Below, piece after piece: positions 35,075 to 46,791 of a stretch of 64,000 nt of DNA. The DNA is from Leuconostoc palmae. Lineage in GTDB: Bacteria; Bacillota; Bacilli; Lactobacillales; Lactobacillaceae. Made by a program: the position numbers and the translations under genes. Under the pieces are notes generated by a model. That model made no database searches. It was not told the DNA's origin and saw only the letters and a list, made by a program, of their open reading frames with translations. The stretch's first letter is position 1. Each line of letters begins with the position of its first letter. The stretch covers positions 1 through 64,000 of the forward strand of contig NZ_BPKZ01000008.1 in assembly GCF_019656075.1 (NCBI RefSeq), given 5' to 3'.

Positions 35075-38000
35075 ATGTCACTAACAGTTTATATGAATAC
35101 AGCAAAAGCTGATTTGCGAGATGCTTTGTTGACTGATATAAAGCAAGAACAACAATCAAAACAAAATTTGACTGTTTATTATATTGTGCCAAATCACGTT
35201 AAATTTGATAGTGAAGTCGATGTTTTAAGACGTTTTGCGATTAAAAGTGGCATTAATCCAGATAATCAATTTTATGCACAAAGTCGACTTCAAGTTTATT
35301 CGCTAACGCGTCTAACTTGGGCGTTGTTAAAAGATTGGTCCGGTACTCAACCAGATATTCTTCAAAATACTGGTTTGTTTATCATGATTTCAAACATTTT
35401 AGATGAATATGCTGACAAGCTACCAATGTTTGCGCGAATGCAAAGTAAAAATGGTTTTGTGAGTACTCTGGTAAATCAAATATTAGAATTAAGATCTAGT
35501 CATATTTCACCACAAGATTTATTGTCTATCTTAAATCATGAAACAACTGATCAGACATTTTTGAAACAGACATTGTCAGGTAAATTACGTGATTTAGCAA
35601 TTGTAGCAGATGCTTTGAATCAAAAAATAGATAACCAATATATTACGATGCAAGAAATTTTACCGTTTTTTGCAACACAATTATCTCAGCACAAACTTGA
35701 AAATGTTGCATTCTATTTTGATGGCTTTAATGGATTCACGAGTGCTGAAATGCAAGTTATGTCAGAGTTAATTAAGCATTATACGGTTAAAATAGCTCTT
35801 TTTGGTAATCTAGAACGATTAGGGAAACAGCAACCAGGAGATCTTTTTTTTAAGCCAATGACAACGGCACAACAGTTGGCTGGGCTTGCCAAAAATTCAA
35901 ATCAACCTGTTAATTTTAAACAATCACATACGACAAGACAGTTAAGTGAGTCAATCAGAAAATTGTTAACTACTTGGGAATATGTTGGTGAGTATCGGGA
36001 GTACATTCCCGATACAGTTGATCAGCCATTTCAACTGTTTTCTGCGGAAAATACAACTGTGGAAATAGAAGAAGTTGCTAGGAAAATAAGGCAACTTCTT
36101 GTAGCTGATAGTAATCTTAAATTAAGAGATATTTTAATATTGTCTCGTGATTTGACCCCCTATGTAGCGTACATTCCTGAAATATTTAAAACGTTTGGAT
36201 TACCTTATTTTTTAGATATTGATCAAAAAATGACAAATCATCCACTTGTTGAATTGATTTTTAATTTACTACGCCCGTCTAACGAACGATTTCAGTATCA
36301 ACAGATTATGTCGATTTTAAAAACTAGTTTGTTACGTCCTTTTGTTAATGATAGTTTAGTGTCTGAGGATGAATTTTTTGATATAGTCAGTTATTTGGAT
36401 AACTATGTTTATGCAAATCAACCTTATGAAAAAAAATGGCGTCAACTTGATGAACCGTTTATTTTGTTTGATATTAAAGAAACCGTTGATAACGATGATG
36501 TTAACATTTTAAAGGGTGATGCAACGGTTAATAACCGTTTAGCATTTATTAGACAATTTATTGTAGAGGCTTTTGATAAATTAGATAGCTTATTTTCTCA
36601 ATCTAAGACCATGAGACAAGCATCAACAAATCTCTTAGTTTGGTTACAGGAATTTCACGTTACTGATGCGCTATTACAGCAACGAGATCTACTAATAGAT
36701 GTTGGAGATTTATCAAACGCTAAAAAAGGTGAGGAAGTCTGGAATATGTTGACTAAGACATTAGATGATATAGTCAACATTAATGGTGAAGAGCCATTTA
36801 CTCTGGAAACATTTAAGATCATTTTAAATGCTGGCTTTGAAGGGGCGACATTTTCAGGTATTCCCAATAATCTAGATAGTATTTCAATATCTGAGGCGGG
36901 AATTGTCCAAAGTAATCGGTATCGCTATTTGTTCTTCATTGGTGGCACACGCAATAATTTACCAGCACAACTAAAATCTCGAGCATTAATTAATGATTCG
37001 GAAAGATTGTTAGTTCAACCAGAACTACAAAAGATTAGCTCACCAAAATATTTACAAAACACAGCACAACAACAGATGGCTGAGGAAAACTTATTGTTTT
37101 ATGGTGCTTTGGCATCAGTAACGGATAACGTTATCTTGTCATATCCAATCTTAGATAAGACAGGTCAAATTGCTGAGATGTCACCTTATTTTAAGAGATT
37201 AGTTACTGTTTTTGGAGTAAAGGCTAATAAGGTTATGGCAGTTCCAGAAACCAGTGATACATTGTTAAAACAGTATGTTGGATCAGTAAAAGCGACTTTA
37301 TCTGCGCTTTCGAAGTTAGCTGTTTCAGAGAGGCACACACCAGCATTTATTGCACTAAAAAATATAATTAGTCAACAAAATCAACAGCGACTTGACCTTG
37401 TTTTATCGGCGCCAAAATATAAAAATGAAACAGTCACTTTAAAGCCTGAATTTGTCAAAGCATTATTTGGTGATCAGCTTAACATATCTATTTCACAATT
37501 AGAAAGTTATTATAATAACCCCTTGCAGTATTTTTTACAGTATGGGCTTCAGTTAAAGCCACGTGAAGAAAATACATTTAATATTGCTCAAACAGGGACA
37601 TTTTATCATTCAGTTTTCGAACTTGTTTTAGAACAGATTATTCAGCAAAATCGCAGTTTACGAGATGTGACGGATGTTGATTTACAACAAATGGTGATCG
37701 ATAATGCACACTTAGTTTTAGAAAATCCGATATATCAGCTGTTAAAACAATCTGGCAAGAAACGTGCTATTGCAGACTATATAACGCAAATAAGTGTGTT
37801 ACTTGTTAAAAATATGCAAAGAGCAGCTCGAGTTAATCAGGGCAGACCCATTGCCGTCGAACAACTATTTGGGTTTCCAGATAGCACATCTTTGCCTGCT
37901 TTAAAAATGATGACGTCAAACGGAAAAATTAATTTACGAGGTAAAATAGATCGTGTCGATGTTCAAGATAAGGCATCTGAATTTGGTACGATTATCGATT

Positions 38001-38599
38001 ATAAATCAAATGGTAAAAAATTTGATTGGGCGCAGGCGTTTGATGGTCGACAAATGCAACTATTAACATATTGGCAAGCGGCACAATTAGCCACTGAAAA
38101 GCTTGGATTAGCAGCGATTGGTGGTGCTTTTTATGCCAAAATTTCTCCTGAGAAATCAACTATAAAAGAGTTCAAGGGCGATGTTGAATCTTTATTATCA
38201 GGAGAAATTCAAGCGGAAACGTTTAAATACCGTGGATTATTTATTTCAGAATCAGAATATGTTGATAGTTTACAATCAATTGAACCAGGCGAAACATCAC
38301 CGTTTTATCAATTACGTAGAAAAAAAACTGATGGACAGCTTTACGCTGATAGTGACGTTATTGATCCTGATGAGTTTGAACTATTACTCATGCGTAATGA
38401 ATTTAATATCAAACGTGCTGGTGATTTGATATTAACTGGGCAATTCCCACTATTACCTACGTTAGGTAGTTTACAATATACACCTTATCTTGACATTTTG
38501 AGATTTGATCGCGCATTGGGAGATCAATATCAAATCGCAACACCAAGAAAAAAATCTGATATTTTAAAACTGCTAAAGCAAGCAGAAGAGGCAGAATAA
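35075..38599 (+). CDS. rexB: ATP-dependent exonuclease subunit B RexB (AddB)
   Basis: RexB pairs with RexA to process double-strand breaks for recombination. The 1174-residue protein has an inactive helicase-like N-terminal part and a C-terminal RecB-type nuclease domain, with [19 protein letters not shown] (about residues 808-826) and the catalytic [14 protein letters not shown] (about 970-983). It lacks the cysteine cluster of Bacillus AddB, so it is the RexB form. The ATG follows AAGGAAAG. It overlaps rexA by one base. Confidence 0.94.
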   Translation: MSLTVYMNTAKADLRDALLTDIKQEQQSKQNLTVYYIVPNHVKFDSEVDVLRRFAIKSGINPDNQFYAQSRLQVYSLTRLTWALLKDWSGTQPDILQNTGLFIMISNILDEYADKLPMFARMQSKNGFVSTLVNQILELRSSHISPQDLLSILNHETTDQTFLKQTLSGKLRDLAIVADALNQKIDNQYITMQEILPFFATQLSQHKLENVAFYFDGFNGFTSAEMQVMSELIKHYTVKIALFGNLERLGKQQPGDLFFKPMTTAQQLAGLAKNSNQPVNFKQSHTTRQLSESIRKLLTTWEYVGEYREYIPDTVDQPFQLFSAENTTVEIEEVARKIRQLLVADSNLKLRDILILSRDLTPYVAYIPEIFKTFGLPYFLDIDQKMTNHPLVELIFNLLRPSNERFQYQQIMSILKTSLLRPFVNDSLVSEDEFFDIVSYLDNYVYANQPYEKKWRQLDEPFILFDIKETVDNDDVNILKGDATVNNRLAFIRQFIVEAFDKLDSLFSQSKTMRQASTNLLVWLQEFHVTDALLQQRDLLIDVGDLSNAKKGEEVWNMLTKTLDDIVNINGEEPFTLETFKIILNAGFEGATFSGIPNNLDSISISEAGIVQSNRYRYLFFIGGTRNNLPAQLKSRALINDSERLLVQPELQKISSPKYLQNTAQQQMAEENLLFYGALASVTDNVILSYPILDKTGQIAEMSPYFKRLVTVFGVKANKVMAVPETSDTLLKQYVGSVKATLSALSKLAVSERHTPAFIALKNIISQQNQQRLDLVLSAPKYKNETVTLKPEFVKALFGDQLNISISQLESYYNNPLQYFLQYGLQLKPREENTFNIAQTGTFYHSVFELVLEQIIQQNRSLRDVTDVDLQQMVIDNAHLVLENPIYQLLKQSGKKRAIADYITQISVLLVKNMQRAARVNQGRPIAVEQLFGFPDSTSLPALKMMTSNGKINLRGKIDRVDVQDKASEFGTIIDYKSNGKKFDWAQAFDGRQMQLLTYWQAAQLATEKLGLAAIGGAFYAKISPEKSTIKEFKGDVESLLSGEIQAETFKYRGLFISESEYVDSLQSIEPGETSPFYQLRRKKTDGQLYADSDVIDPDEFELLLMRNEFNIKRAGDLILTGQFPLLPTLGSLQYTPYLDILRFDRALGDQYQIATPRKKSDILKLLKQAEEAE

Positions 38600-41500
38600 T
38601 GGCAACACAACTTACTTATAATCAGCAACGTGCTGTCGAAGAAACAGGACATAATATATTAGTGGCTGCTTCGGCAGGATCTGGAAAAACTACCGTGCTT
38701 ATTGAACGCATTATTCAAAAAATATTATCAGGCGAAAGTGTCGAAAATTTTTTGATTGTGACTTTTACGAATGCAGCCGCAAAAGAAATGAGAGAGAGAC
38801 TTGAAATTGCAATTGAAAAGCGACTAAATGCAGTTGATACATCAACAAAAAAATTTTTACAAGAGCAACTATTGTTATTACCAGCCGCAAATATTTCAAC
38901 GATTGATGCTTATGCATTAAAAATAATTGAGAATTATTATCATGTTATTGGATTAGATCCTCAATTTAGATTACTTTCGGATACAGCTGAACGTGAGTTG
39001 ATGCGTCAAGATGTTTTAGAGACTGTTTTTGAAGATTTTTATGACGAAAGTCATCCTAATCATATAGAATTTTTAGCGCTAGTTAATAATTTTGGTAATC
39101 CAAATCAAGATGATTATTTGCGGCAAGCTGTTTTAAAGTTAGCAGATTTTTCAGAAGCTAGACCAGATGGTCAAAATTGGTTATCAACGTTAGATGACAA
39201 TGAATTAATTTTCAGAAATGAACTGACTGAGACTGATTTTTATCGTCAAATGATTCAACCAATGGTTAGTGAATTAATCAAGCGTTTAATTATTTCTGCT
39301 AATGTAATCAAACAGACTATTGAAGGGGTCCCTGAGTTAGCGAAAACTCAGAGTGCTTATGATGATATTTTGGATTATTTAAATCAGATAAACGATATAG
39401 CATTGCATAGTACTTGGGATACATTGCGAAATGCTATTAAATCAATGCCTAAAGTGACTTTGGAACGTAAAAATAGCAAAGGTGTCAAAGATGAGCCTGA
39501 ACTATTGGCTATTCTAGAAGAAGCTACACGTGTTAAAAATAATATCGTCGGTTCAGAGTCAGAATTAAAACAATTAGCAGAGAGTTTTTTTCAATTCTCA
39601 CAAAAACATTGGCAATTAATTGAGACAAAAGTAACACAGCAAATTTCAACATTAATTACTTTAACTCAAAGTTTTCAGCGAGCTTTTACAAAATTAAAAA
39701 GGAATGAGAAATTAGTTGATTTTCCAGATTTAGGGGCACTAGCACTAGAAGTTTTAGCTCACGATACTACTCGCCAAACAATTAGCAGTCAATTTAAAGA
39801 AATATTAGTTGATGAGTATCAAGATATTAATCAATTGCAAGAAACGCTATTAACAAAAGTATCTAACGGTCATAATATGTACATGGTTGGAGATGTTAAA
39901 CAGAGTATTTATGGTTTTCGTCAAGCTGAACCAAGTCTATTTACGAATAAATATCGTTTATTTAACACAACGAGTAATCATGATAGTCGTATTGAATTGG
40001 CGGACAATTTCCGATCACAAAATAATGTCACGCACGTTACAAATTTAATTTTTACACAGTTAATGGATGAAAAGCTAGGAGATATTGCATATATCGGGGA
40101 AGCCAAGTTAGTACCAAAAGCAGCTTATCCTGAAAGTGTTTCGCCAGTTTTTGAATTAGATATCATTACAAAGACCAGTGAAACGCTTCAACATGAGGAA
40201 GGAGAGCAAGAAACAGTAGAGTTTGAAAAAAGGCAAGCGCAGTATGCTCATATTGCTGATAAAATTATAGCTTTACGTGAAACTAAAATCTTTGATCGTA
40301 AAGCTGAACCAGAAGGTATGAGAAACGTGCAATATGGTGATATTGCTATTTTGACGCGTTCGAAATCAGGATATATTGATTTAGTATCGGCTTTACGAGA
40401 TGCTGGTATTCCAACACAAGTGGATTCAGTTGGTAATTATTTCCAGACAATGGAAGTTTATTTGATGCTAGATATATTACGTATAGTTGACAATCCACAT
40501 CAAGATATTCCTTTAGCTGCTGTATTAAGGTCTCCAATTTTTGGTTATACTGAAAATGAACTGGCTGAAATTAGATTGGCAGATAAAAAACATGATTATT
40601 GGACAGCCTTTACGGCACTAGCATCTGAAGATGAGCGTAGCAAACATATTATGGTATTATTCAAAAAATGGCATCAAATCGCTATTAGAAATGATTTAGT
40701 CGATTTGATATGGACCATTTTTAATGATACAGCATGGTTAGATTATGTTGCTGGAATGCCGGGTGGTTCTCAGAGACAGGCTAATTTACATGCCTTTTAT
40801 GATTACGCAAAAACGTATCAAGATAACACACATGCTGGACTATTTCGCTTTATTCGTTACATTGAACAGGTACAAGAAAATGATGGGCAGTTGGGTGAAG
40901 CACCGCAACAATCAGATGAACAAGCAGTTCGGATTATGACCATTCATGCATCTAAAGGACTAGAATTTCCAATTGTAATTTTGCCTGAACTAGACAAATC
41001 TTTTAACACTAAGGATTTATCAGGGAAAATGCTAATTCAAAAAAATGTTGGCATCGGATTAGAATATTTACAACCAGAGGCGATGGTATCAATGCCATCA
41101 TTAAAAAAATTAGTTGTTCAACAGGCACTAAAGCGTCAAAGTTGGTCAGAAGAAATGAGATTGTTATATGTGGCATTGACGCGAGCAGAACAACAGCTAC
41201 ATCTTATTGCAAGTGTTAACGTTGATCAGGACGATCAAAACACTCGGTTAGCTGATTTATGGCAGCAAGCCAAACAGACATCAGGGCAGTTTTTGTCAGA
41301 AGATTTGAGACTTTCAGCGAAGTCTTACTTTGAATGGTTGATCATAAGTTTTGCACGAGCAAAGAATCAGGTATTAGAGGGATGGTTGGGTGATGGTAGA
41401 TTACCCAGACTATTAGGATCCGAAACGAATTTGGATTACAATATGAGTGTGACCCTAATACCAGAGCAGCAAATTGGGCAAACAAAAAAAACTAGTTTAA

Positions 41501-42321
41501 CATCTAAAATAAGTGATCATCAACCAGTGAGGTACGGCGCAGAAGATATCAAATTAGCTAAAAAGATAATGAACTATAGTTATCCCAATATGCAATCAAC
41601 AAAAACTGTCGCATATCAGTCTGTTAGCGAAATGAAGAGATTGTTTGAAGATCCAGATCAACAAAAGTTACAAGCCTTGAAAATTTTGGAGAATGGCCAG
41701 TTTACATCGGCTAACGAGTTAGTCAAAGCAAAATTAGAATTGCCTGATTTCATGACGGATGGCTCACAAAAGCCCTCTTCTTCGGCAATTGGTACGGCAA
41801 CACATTTAATATTACAATTAATTGACTTCTCAATAGTACAAACAAGACAGTCATTAACAGCATTAATAGATCAACTTATTGCTTCAAAACGAATTAATGA
41901 CAAAGTTGGTTCTTTAATAAATGTTGATCAGATACTTTCATTTTTAGAAACCCCACTAGCTAGAAATATGATGAAGTATGCAGAGACACTAACAAAAGAA
42001 GCAACATTTGCTATGATTATGCCAGCTAATAAAATTTTTGATAATTTAGAAGATTCAAAGTCGATTCTTGTTCACGGTATTATTGATGGCTATTTCATTA
42101 ACACTGACACTAAAACAATCACAGTATTTGATTATAAAACTGATTATGTGAATCACAATCAGGTGGTTGAAGGTCTTTCAAAGTTGAAAAAACGTTATGA
42201 AGGGCAGTTAAGACTATATGTTACCGCGCTAAAACAAGAATTTCCGGAATACAAATTTGAGCCATCACAGTTAATCATTTTAAGTGTTGGACGTGTTATT
42301 AGTCTGTCAAATGAAAAATAA
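38599..42321 (+). CDS. rexA: ATP-dependent helicase/nuclease subunit A RexA (AddA)
   Basis: RexA is the helicase-nuclease motor of the complex. The 1240-residue protein has the Walker A motif [10 protein letters not shown] (about residues 22-31), [11 protein letters not shown], the DEYQD helicase motif [25 protein letters not shown] and [13 protein letters not shown], and ends in a RecB-type nuclease with VFDYKTDYV (about 1176-1184). This is the UvrD-type SF1 helicase order. It begins at the end of rexB (TAATG). Confidence 0.96.
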   Translation: MATQLTYNQQRAVEETGHNILVAASAGSGKTTVLIERIIQKILSGESVENFLIVTFTNAAAKEMRERLEIAIEKRLNAVDTSTKKFLQEQLLLLPAANISTIDAYALKIIENYYHVIGLDPQFRLLSDTAERELMRQDVLETVFEDFYDESHPNHIEFLALVNNFGNPNQDDYLRQAVLKLADFSEARPDGQNWLSTLDDNELIFRNELTETDFYRQMIQPMVSELIKRLIISANVIKQTIEGVPELAKTQSAYDDILDYLNQINDIALHSTWDTLRNAIKSMPKVTLERKNSKGVKDEPELLAILEEATRVKNNIVGSESELKQLAESFFQFSQKHWQLIETKVTQQISTLITLTQSFQRAFTKLKRNEKLVDFPDLGALALEVLAHDTTRQTISSQFKEILVDEYQDINQLQETLLTKVSNGHNMYMVGDVKQSIYGFRQAEPSLFTNKYRLFNTTSNHDSRIELADNFRSQNNVTHVTNLIFTQLMDEKLGDIAYIGEAKLVPKAAYPESVSPVFELDIITKTSETLQHEEGEQETVEFEKRQAQYAHIADKIIALRETKIFDRKAEPEGMRNVQYGDIAILTRSKSGYIDLVSALRDAGIPTQVDSVGNYFQTMEVYLMLDILRIVDNPHQDIPLAAVLRSPIFGYTENELAEIRLADKKHDYWTAFTALASEDERSKHIMVLFKKWHQIAIRNDLVDLIWTIFNDTAWLDYVAGMPGGSQRQANLHAFYDYAKTYQDNTHAGLFRFIRYIEQVQENDGQLGEAPQQSDEQAVRIMTIHASKGLEFPIVILPELDKSFNTKDLSGKMLIQKNVGIGLEYLQPEAMVSMPSLKKLVVQQALKRQSWSEEMRLLYVALTRAEQQLHLIASVNVDQDDQNTRLADLWQQAKQTSGQFLSEDLRLSAKSYFEWLIISFARAKNQVLEGWLGDGRLPRLLGSETNLDYNMSVTLIPEQQIGQTKKTSLTSKISDHQPVRYGAEDIKLAKKIMNYSYPNMQSTKTVAYQSVSEMKRLFEDPDQQKLQALKILENGQFTSANELVKAKLELPDFMTDGSQKPSSSAIGTATHLILQLIDFSIVQTRQSLTALIDQLIASKRINDKVGSLINVDQILSFLETPLARNMMKYAETLTKEATFAMIMPANKIFDNLEDSKSILVHGIIDGYFINTDTKTITVFDYKTDYVNHNQVVEGLSKLKKRYEGQLRLYVTALKQEFPEYKFEPSQLIILSVGRVISLSNEK

Positions 42322-42339
42322 ATAATAGAAGGAAGTATT

Positions 42340-43035
42340 GTGCGTAAAATGATACTATCTTATAAAAAACAATTCAAACAGACACCTGCGATGGTTAGTT
42401 TGTTAACTTTCACTATCTTAGTTTTTATTGTGGAAATTTTAATGAGTCATAATCATACTAGTAATGGCACATTTTTAGTCAAAATGGGGGCGAAATGGGG
42501 ACCATTAATCACACAACATCATGAATATTGGCGATTTATCACAGCGATGTTTCTTCATGCTAGTGTGATGCATATTTTTAGCAATATGCTGACATTATGG
42601 TTTATTGGTATAATGGCGGAGAATATTTTTGGCTCATTCAAATTGATATGCTTATATCTATTTGGTGGTATTTTTGGCAACATTGCTTCTTATTTATTCG
42701 AACCTATGACTATTTCAGTCGGGGCATCATCTGCGTTATTTGCACTATTTGGTGGTTTAATTTTATATACATGGCATTACAAAAGTACTATCGAAATTAA
42801 AAATCAGCGTAATATCCTACTACTTTTTGTCGCATTAAATTTAATTGGCGGTTTGTTGACTTCTGGTATAGACTTATGGGGGCACGTTGGTGGATTAATT
42901 GGCGGTGTGATTTTTATTGCTATGGCTGGGTTTGAAAATGGTGATAATTATGCCCCTAGTATACGCTGGTCGTTATTAATAGTTACGATTATAATTATTG
43001 TCTTAACAATTTGTTCAAAGGATGGATTAGTATGA
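42340..43035 (+). CDS. rhomboid-family intramembrane serine protease
   Basis: Rhomboids cleave membrane proteins within the bilayer. The 231-residue protein has about seven hydrophobic segments, the HIFSNMLTLWFIG helix, the catalytic serine in GASSALFALFGG (about residues 129-140) and the catalytic His in WGHVGGLIGG (about 180-189). The start is a GTG after AGAAGGAAG. The stop overlaps the next start (TATGA), as in the rhomboid-yqgQ-glcK order of Bacillus yqgP-yqgQ-glcK. Confidence 0.93.
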   Translation: MRKMILSYKKQFKQTPAMVSLLTFTILVFIVEILMSHNHTSNGTFLVKMGAKWGPLITQHHEYWRFITAMFLHASVMHIFSNMLTLWFIGIMAENIFGSFKLICLYLFGGIFGNIASYLFEPMTISVGASSALFALFGGLILYTWHYKSTIEIKNQRNILLLFVALNLIGGLLTSGIDLWGHVGGLIGGVIFIAMAGFENGDNYAPSIRWSLLIVTIIIIVLTICSKDGLV

Positions 43036-43232
43036 AAAATTTCTATGATGTATTACAATTCTTAAAAACATTTGGTGTTTATGTTCATGTTGGTAAAAGA
43101 CTTTGGGATATTGAAGTTGCTGCATTAGAGGTAGATAATCTTTTTCGTGCGGATGTCATTAGTCAAAAAGATTATAGCAGTATAAAGTTGATTTTAGAAA
43201 ATGAACATCGTAAAGAAGAATGCCGTGCTTAA
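43032..43232 (+). CDS. YqgQ-family small protein (DUF910)
   Basis: This 66-residue protein, starting MKNFYDVLQFLKTFGVYVHV, matches the YqgQ/DUF910 family, a small helical protein of unknown function found between rhomboid and glucokinase genes in Firmicutes. A longer frame opens at 43011 inside the rhomboid gene; I use the ATG at 43032 because AAAGGATGG precedes it and it overlaps the rhomboid stop. Confidence 0.85.
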   Translation: MKNFYDVLQFLKTFGVYVHVGKRLWDIEVAALEVDNLFRADVISQKDYSSIKLILENEHRKEECRA

Positions 43233-43239
43233 AATTATG

Positions 43240-43268
43240 AAAACGCTTGCATCTTGCAAGCGTTTTTT
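43240..43268 (+). terminator. terminator after the yqgQ-like gene
   Basis: AAAACGCTTGC-ATCTT-GCAAGCGTTTT forms an 11-bp stem with a T-tract. Confidence 0.9.
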
Positions 43269-43351
43269 GTTAAAATAAAGTCGTTAAAAATTTCCAAGGA
43301 AGGAAAAATAATTAAACTTAATCTGATTTAAATGTTTAATTATTCTAAATT

Positions 43352-44311
43352 ATGGCTAAAGATAAATTAATAGGTGTGGATCTAGGTGGCACAACAATAA
43401 AGTTTGCAATTCTAACAAGTGCTGGAGAAATTCAACAAAAGTGGTCTATTAAGACAAATGTTTTTGATGATGGGGCACATATCGTGCCAGATATCATTGA
43501 TTCAATTAATCATCACTTAGATTTATACCAATTAAACAAAGATCGTATTATCGGTATAGGGATGGGGACACCAGGAACAGTTAATCGCGTTACTGGAACA
43601 GTTACAGGTGCTTTTAATTTAAATTGGAAAACTGAACAAACAGTAAAACAAGATATAGAAGCCGGAACAGGACTATCACTTAAAATTGATAACGACGCTA
43701 ATGCGGCCGCACTTGGTGAGGCGTGGAAAGGTGCCGGTGATAATGATGATGAAGTATCATTTCTTACGTTAGGAACAGGTGTTGGTGGTGGACTAGTTTC
43801 TAATGGACAATTAATCCATGGAACAGCAGGAGCAGGTGGTGAAGTAGGACATATGGTTGTCGAACCAGATGGTTATCTTTGCACGTGTGGTAATTATGGT
43901 TGCTTGGAACAGTATGCCTCTGCAACTGGCGTTGTTCGATTGGCTCAAGATACAGCAGACGAATATGTTGGGACGTCTAAACTGAAGAAAATGATTTCAG
44001 ATGGTGATGAAGTAACATCAAAGATTGTTTTTGACTTGGCAAAAGATGGTGATTTTTTGGCAAATGAAGTTGTTAACAAAGTTGCTTATTACTTAGGATA
44101 TGCAACTGGTGCTATCTCAAATATTTTAAATCCTTCTTCAATCATCATTGGTGGTGGCGTAGCAGCAGCTGGTGAATTTCTGAGGGCTAGAGTGGAAAAA
44201 AATTGGATAAAATATGCTTTCCCTACGGTTCGTGACTCGACACGAGTTAAATTAGCTGAGCTAGGAAATGATGCTGGTGTTATCGGAGCTGCATCATTAG
44301 CAAGAATTTGA
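43352..44311 (+). CDS. glcK: ROK-family glucokinase
   Basis: Glucokinase makes glucose 6-phosphate from glucose and ATP. The 319-residue protein starts with the phosphate-binding DLGGTTIKFAIL (about residues 9-20), has GMGTPGTVNR (about 70-79) and the ROK zinc motif CTCGNYGCLE (about 181-190). The ATG has no ribosome binding site; AAGGAAGG lies about 50 nt upstream, and an in-frame TAA is two codons before the start. A terminator separates it from yqgQ, so it has its own transcript. Confidence 0.93.
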   Translation: MAKDKLIGVDLGGTTIKFAILTSAGEIQQKWSIKTNVFDDGAHIVPDIIDSINHHLDLYQLNKDRIIGIGMGTPGTVNRVTGTVTGAFNLNWKTEQTVKQDIEAGTGLSLKIDNDANAAALGEAWKGAGDNDDEVSFLTLGTGVGGGLVSNGQLIHGTAGAGGEVGHMVVEPDGYLCTCGNYGCLEQYASATGVVRLAQDTADEYVGTSKLKKMISDGDEVTSKIVFDLAKDGDFLANEVVNKVAYYLGYATGAISNILNPSSIIIGGGVAAAGEFLRARVEKNWIKYAFPTVRDSTRVKLAELGNDAGVIGAASLARI

Positions 44312-44325
44312 AAATTGAAAAAGTG

Positions 44326-44349
44326 ACAACCTAAAAGGTTGTTTTTTTT
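44326..44349 (+). terminator. terminator after glcK
   Basis: ACAACC-TAAAA-GGTTGT is followed by seven T residues. Confidence 0.85.
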
Positions 44350-44457
44350 ATGAAGATTTATTAATACTTAATTAATCAAAAAAAGGTATAATGGTATTTG
44401 ATTGTTATTTAAATCGCAAATTAAATTTTCATTTTTAGTAGGAAAGAAGAAAGAACT

Positions 44458-45246
44458 ATGATTACTTTGAAGTCACCCAGAGAAATCGAAGCAATGCGTA
44501 AATCAGGTGCTATTATTGCTGGTATGCATATAATGCTACGTGATTTAATCAAGCCAGGGATTGATACTTGGGAAATAGAGACAAAATCACGTGAATATAT
44601 TGAGAGTCATGGTGGCGTTCCTTTACAAATTGGATTTGAAGGATTCAAATATGCAACAACAATTAGCATTAACAATGAAGTTGCTCATGGATTACCTCGT
44701 AAGGGTCTACATTTGAAAGATGGCGATATCGTAAAAGTAGATACAGTTGTTGGTTTAAACGGTGCAGTATCTGACTCAGCATGGTCTTATGCAGTTGGGA
44801 CTGTCTCACCTGAAATAGAAAAATTAATGGCAGTCACAAAAAAAGCAATGTATTTGGGGATTGATCAAGCCGTTGTTGGAAACCGAATTGGAGACATTGG
44901 TAATGCTATCCAACAGTTCACAGAAGTTGAAAATGGTTACGGGGATGTTAGACAATATATTGGTCATGGTGTAGGTCCAACAATGCACGAAGAACCCCAA
45001 GTACCACATTATGGTAAGCCAGGGCATGGTATTCGTTTGCGAGAAGGTATGGTTATTACCATTGAGCCCATGATTAATATAGGTGGCTGGGAAGTTGATA
45101 CTGACGATACAGAAGAAGATGGTTGGACTGTGAGAACAACCGATGGTTCATGGTCTGCTCAATATGAGCATACTTTAGCTATAACAAAAGATGGACCTAA
45201 AATTTTAACAAGTCAAGATCCTGATTTTGATGCTAAATATTTGTAA
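44458..45246 (+). CDS. map: methionine aminopeptidase
   Basis: Map removes the N-terminal Met from nascent proteins. The 262-residue protein has the metal-binding Asp in VKVDTVVGLN (about residues 95-104) and in VSDSAWSY, the His in GHGVGPTMHEEP (about 170-181), and Glu residues in ITIEPM and QYEHTLAI. The start ATG follows AGGAAAG. It stands just before the glycan cluster; the next gene begins 14 nt after it and may be co-transcribed. Confidence 0.95.
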   Translation: MITLKSPREIEAMRKSGAIIAGMHIMLRDLIKPGIDTWEIETKSREYIESHGGVPLQIGFEGFKYATTISINNEVAHGLPRKGLHLKDGDIVKVDTVVGLNGAVSDSAWSYAVGTVSPEIEKLMAVTKKAMYLGIDQAVVGNRIGDIGNAIQQFTEVENGYGDVRQYIGHGVGPTMHEEPQVPHYGKPGHGIRLREGMVITIEPMINIGGWEVDTDDTEEDGWTVRTTDGSWSAQYEHTLAITKDGPKILTSQDPDFDAKYL

Positions 45247-45260
45247 AGTGAGTTAGAAAT

Positions 45261-45896
45261 TTGAAAATTAAGCCAAAACATAAATCATATTTAATTGCGA
45301 AAAGATTTATTGATGTGGTTTTTGCGTTACTTGGATTAATCATATTATCTCCTGTATTTTTAATTATATATATTACGTTAAAGTGTGATAGTCCAAAATC
45401 ACCAGCCTTTTTTAAGCAAGAACGTGTTGGCATGAATGGACAGCCTTTTAATATTTATAAATTCAGATCAATGGTTCCTAATGCTGAGATTATTCTCAAG
45501 AAAAACCCTGAACTATATCAAAAATATGTTGAGAATGGCTATAAATTACCACCTAAAGAAGATCCGCGTATTACATCTTTAGGTAGCTTTTTACGTAAAT
45601 CAAGTTTAGATGAATTACCACAGTTTTGGAATATGTTTCGTGGGGACATGAGTTTAGTTGGACCACGTCCTATTGTTACTGAAGAATTGAAAGAATATGG
45701 AGATCGAGTGGATCTCTTTTTGTCAGTTCGTCCCGGAGCCTTAGGGTTGTGGCAAGCTAGTGGTCGGTCACTAATTGAATATCCAGAACGAACAGAAATA
45801 GAGTTAGAGTACGTTGCTAATGCAGGGTTTTGGTATGATATTAGTATTGTTTTACGAAATGTAATCGCTATTTTTAAGTCTAAAGGTGCTTACTAA
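45261..45896 (+). CDS. initiating sugar transferase (polyprenyl-phosphate sugar phosphotransferase)
   Basis: This WbaP/EpsE-type membrane enzyme transfers the first sugar phosphate to undecaprenyl phosphate. The 211-residue protein has one N-terminal membrane segment (about residues 17-38), then the family motifs FKQERVGMNGQPFNIYKFRSM (in two parts, about 51-71), SSLDELPQFWNMFRGDMSLVGPRP (in two parts, about 114-138) and ALGLWQASGRS. The start is a TTG with a weak GTGAG. It is the first gene of the glycan cluster. Confidence 0.9.
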   Translation: MKIKPKHKSYLIAKRFIDVVFALLGLIILSPVFLIIYITLKCDSPKSPAFFKQERVGMNGQPFNIYKFRSMVPNAEIILKKNPELYQKYVENGYKLPPKEDPRITSLGSFLRKSSLDELPQFWNMFRGDMSLVGPRPIVTEELKEYGDRVDLFLSVRPGALGLWQASGRSLIEYPERTEIELEYVANAGFWYDISIVLRNVIAIFKSKGAY

Positions 45897-45936
45897 TGAT
45901 TTATAAAAATTTTACTCAGTTCATTTGGTTATATCT

Positions 45937-46704
45937 ATGACAAAACAAAAGATACAGATATTTGTTGCGACGCACAAAAAAGTAACAATGCCACTTGAGC
46001 AAGTCTATTCAGCTATTCAAGTTGGATCTGCATTGAATAAGCCTTTTGAAGGATTTATTCATGATGATAGTGGAAAAAATATATCTGAAAAGAATCCTTT
46101 TTTTAACGAACTTACTGCAGTATATTGGGCAAGGTTTAATAGCGATGCTGATGTGATAGGATTAGTTCATTATCGCCGATTTTTTTCATATTCTAAGCAG
46201 AAAAATTTAAATAAAATATTAACTGCAACAGATTTAGATAGATTATTTGACAGTAATGATGTTATTTTACCCAAAAAAAGGCGTTACTGGATTGAAAGCA
46301 GTGAATCGCATTATCGTCATGCGCATCATGACTTAGGATTAGACACGGTAAGGCAGGTCATATCCGAAAAGTATCCTAGCTACTTAAAAAGTTATGACTC
46401 AAACATGTCGCGTAACTGGGCTCACATGTTTAATATGTTCATTATGAGACGTGAGTATTTTGATGCTTACACCGATTGGTTGTTTGATATTTTATTTGAA
46501 ACTGAAAAGAGAATTCAAAGTACAGTTGACTTATGGTCTCCGTATGAACAACGAGTCTATGGCTTTTTAAGTGAACGTTTACTGGATGTATGGATTGAGT
46601 ATAACCAAATTGCGTATAAAGAAATCCCTGTAACATTTATGGAAAAACAAAATTGGATACTTAAAGGTGGTAAATTTTTAGCCCGAAAATTTGGCATTAG
46701 ATAA
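45937..46704 (+). CDS. DUF4422-domain protein, probable glycosyltransferase
   Basis: DUF4422 proteins occur in capsule and exopolysaccharide clusters and are thought to be glycosyltransferases. This one shows IQIFVATHKKVTMPL (about residues 4-18), the conserved VIGLVHYRRFF (about 75-85), the NWAHMFNMFIMRREYF segment (about 156-171) and YGFLSERLLDVW. The frame opens with a TTG at 45925, but I use the ATG at 45937 by fit to the family. No ribosome binding site is visible for either. Confidence 0.8.
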   Translation: MTKQKIQIFVATHKKVTMPLEQVYSAIQVGSALNKPFEGFIHDDSGKNISEKNPFFNELTAVYWARFNSDADVIGLVHYRRFFSYSKQKNLNKILTATDLDRLFDSNDVILPKKRRYWIESSESHYRHAHHDLGLDTVRQVISEKYPSYLKSYDSNMSRNWAHMFNMFIMRREYFDAYTDWLFDILFETEKRIQSTVDLWSPYEQRVYGFLSERLLDVWIEYNQIAYKEIPVTFMEKQNWILKGGKFLARKFGIR

Positions 46705-46731
46705 TTAATCTGACGTAAAAAATGTCTTTTG

Positions 46732-46768
46732 GGTGCTAATATTTTTATACAATATACAAATTAGCACC
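46732..46768 (+). repeat. inverted repeat upstream of glf
   Basis: GGTGCTAAT (46732-46740) and ATTAGCACC (46760-46768) are perfect 9-bp arms with a 19-nt AT-rich loop. No T-tract follows the right arm. The arm ends 8 bp before the -10 box TATAAT (46777-46782) of glf, so it could be an operator or an upstream hairpin. Confidence 0.5.
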
Positions 46769-46791
46769 TTCTTAGGTATAATGGAGATACT

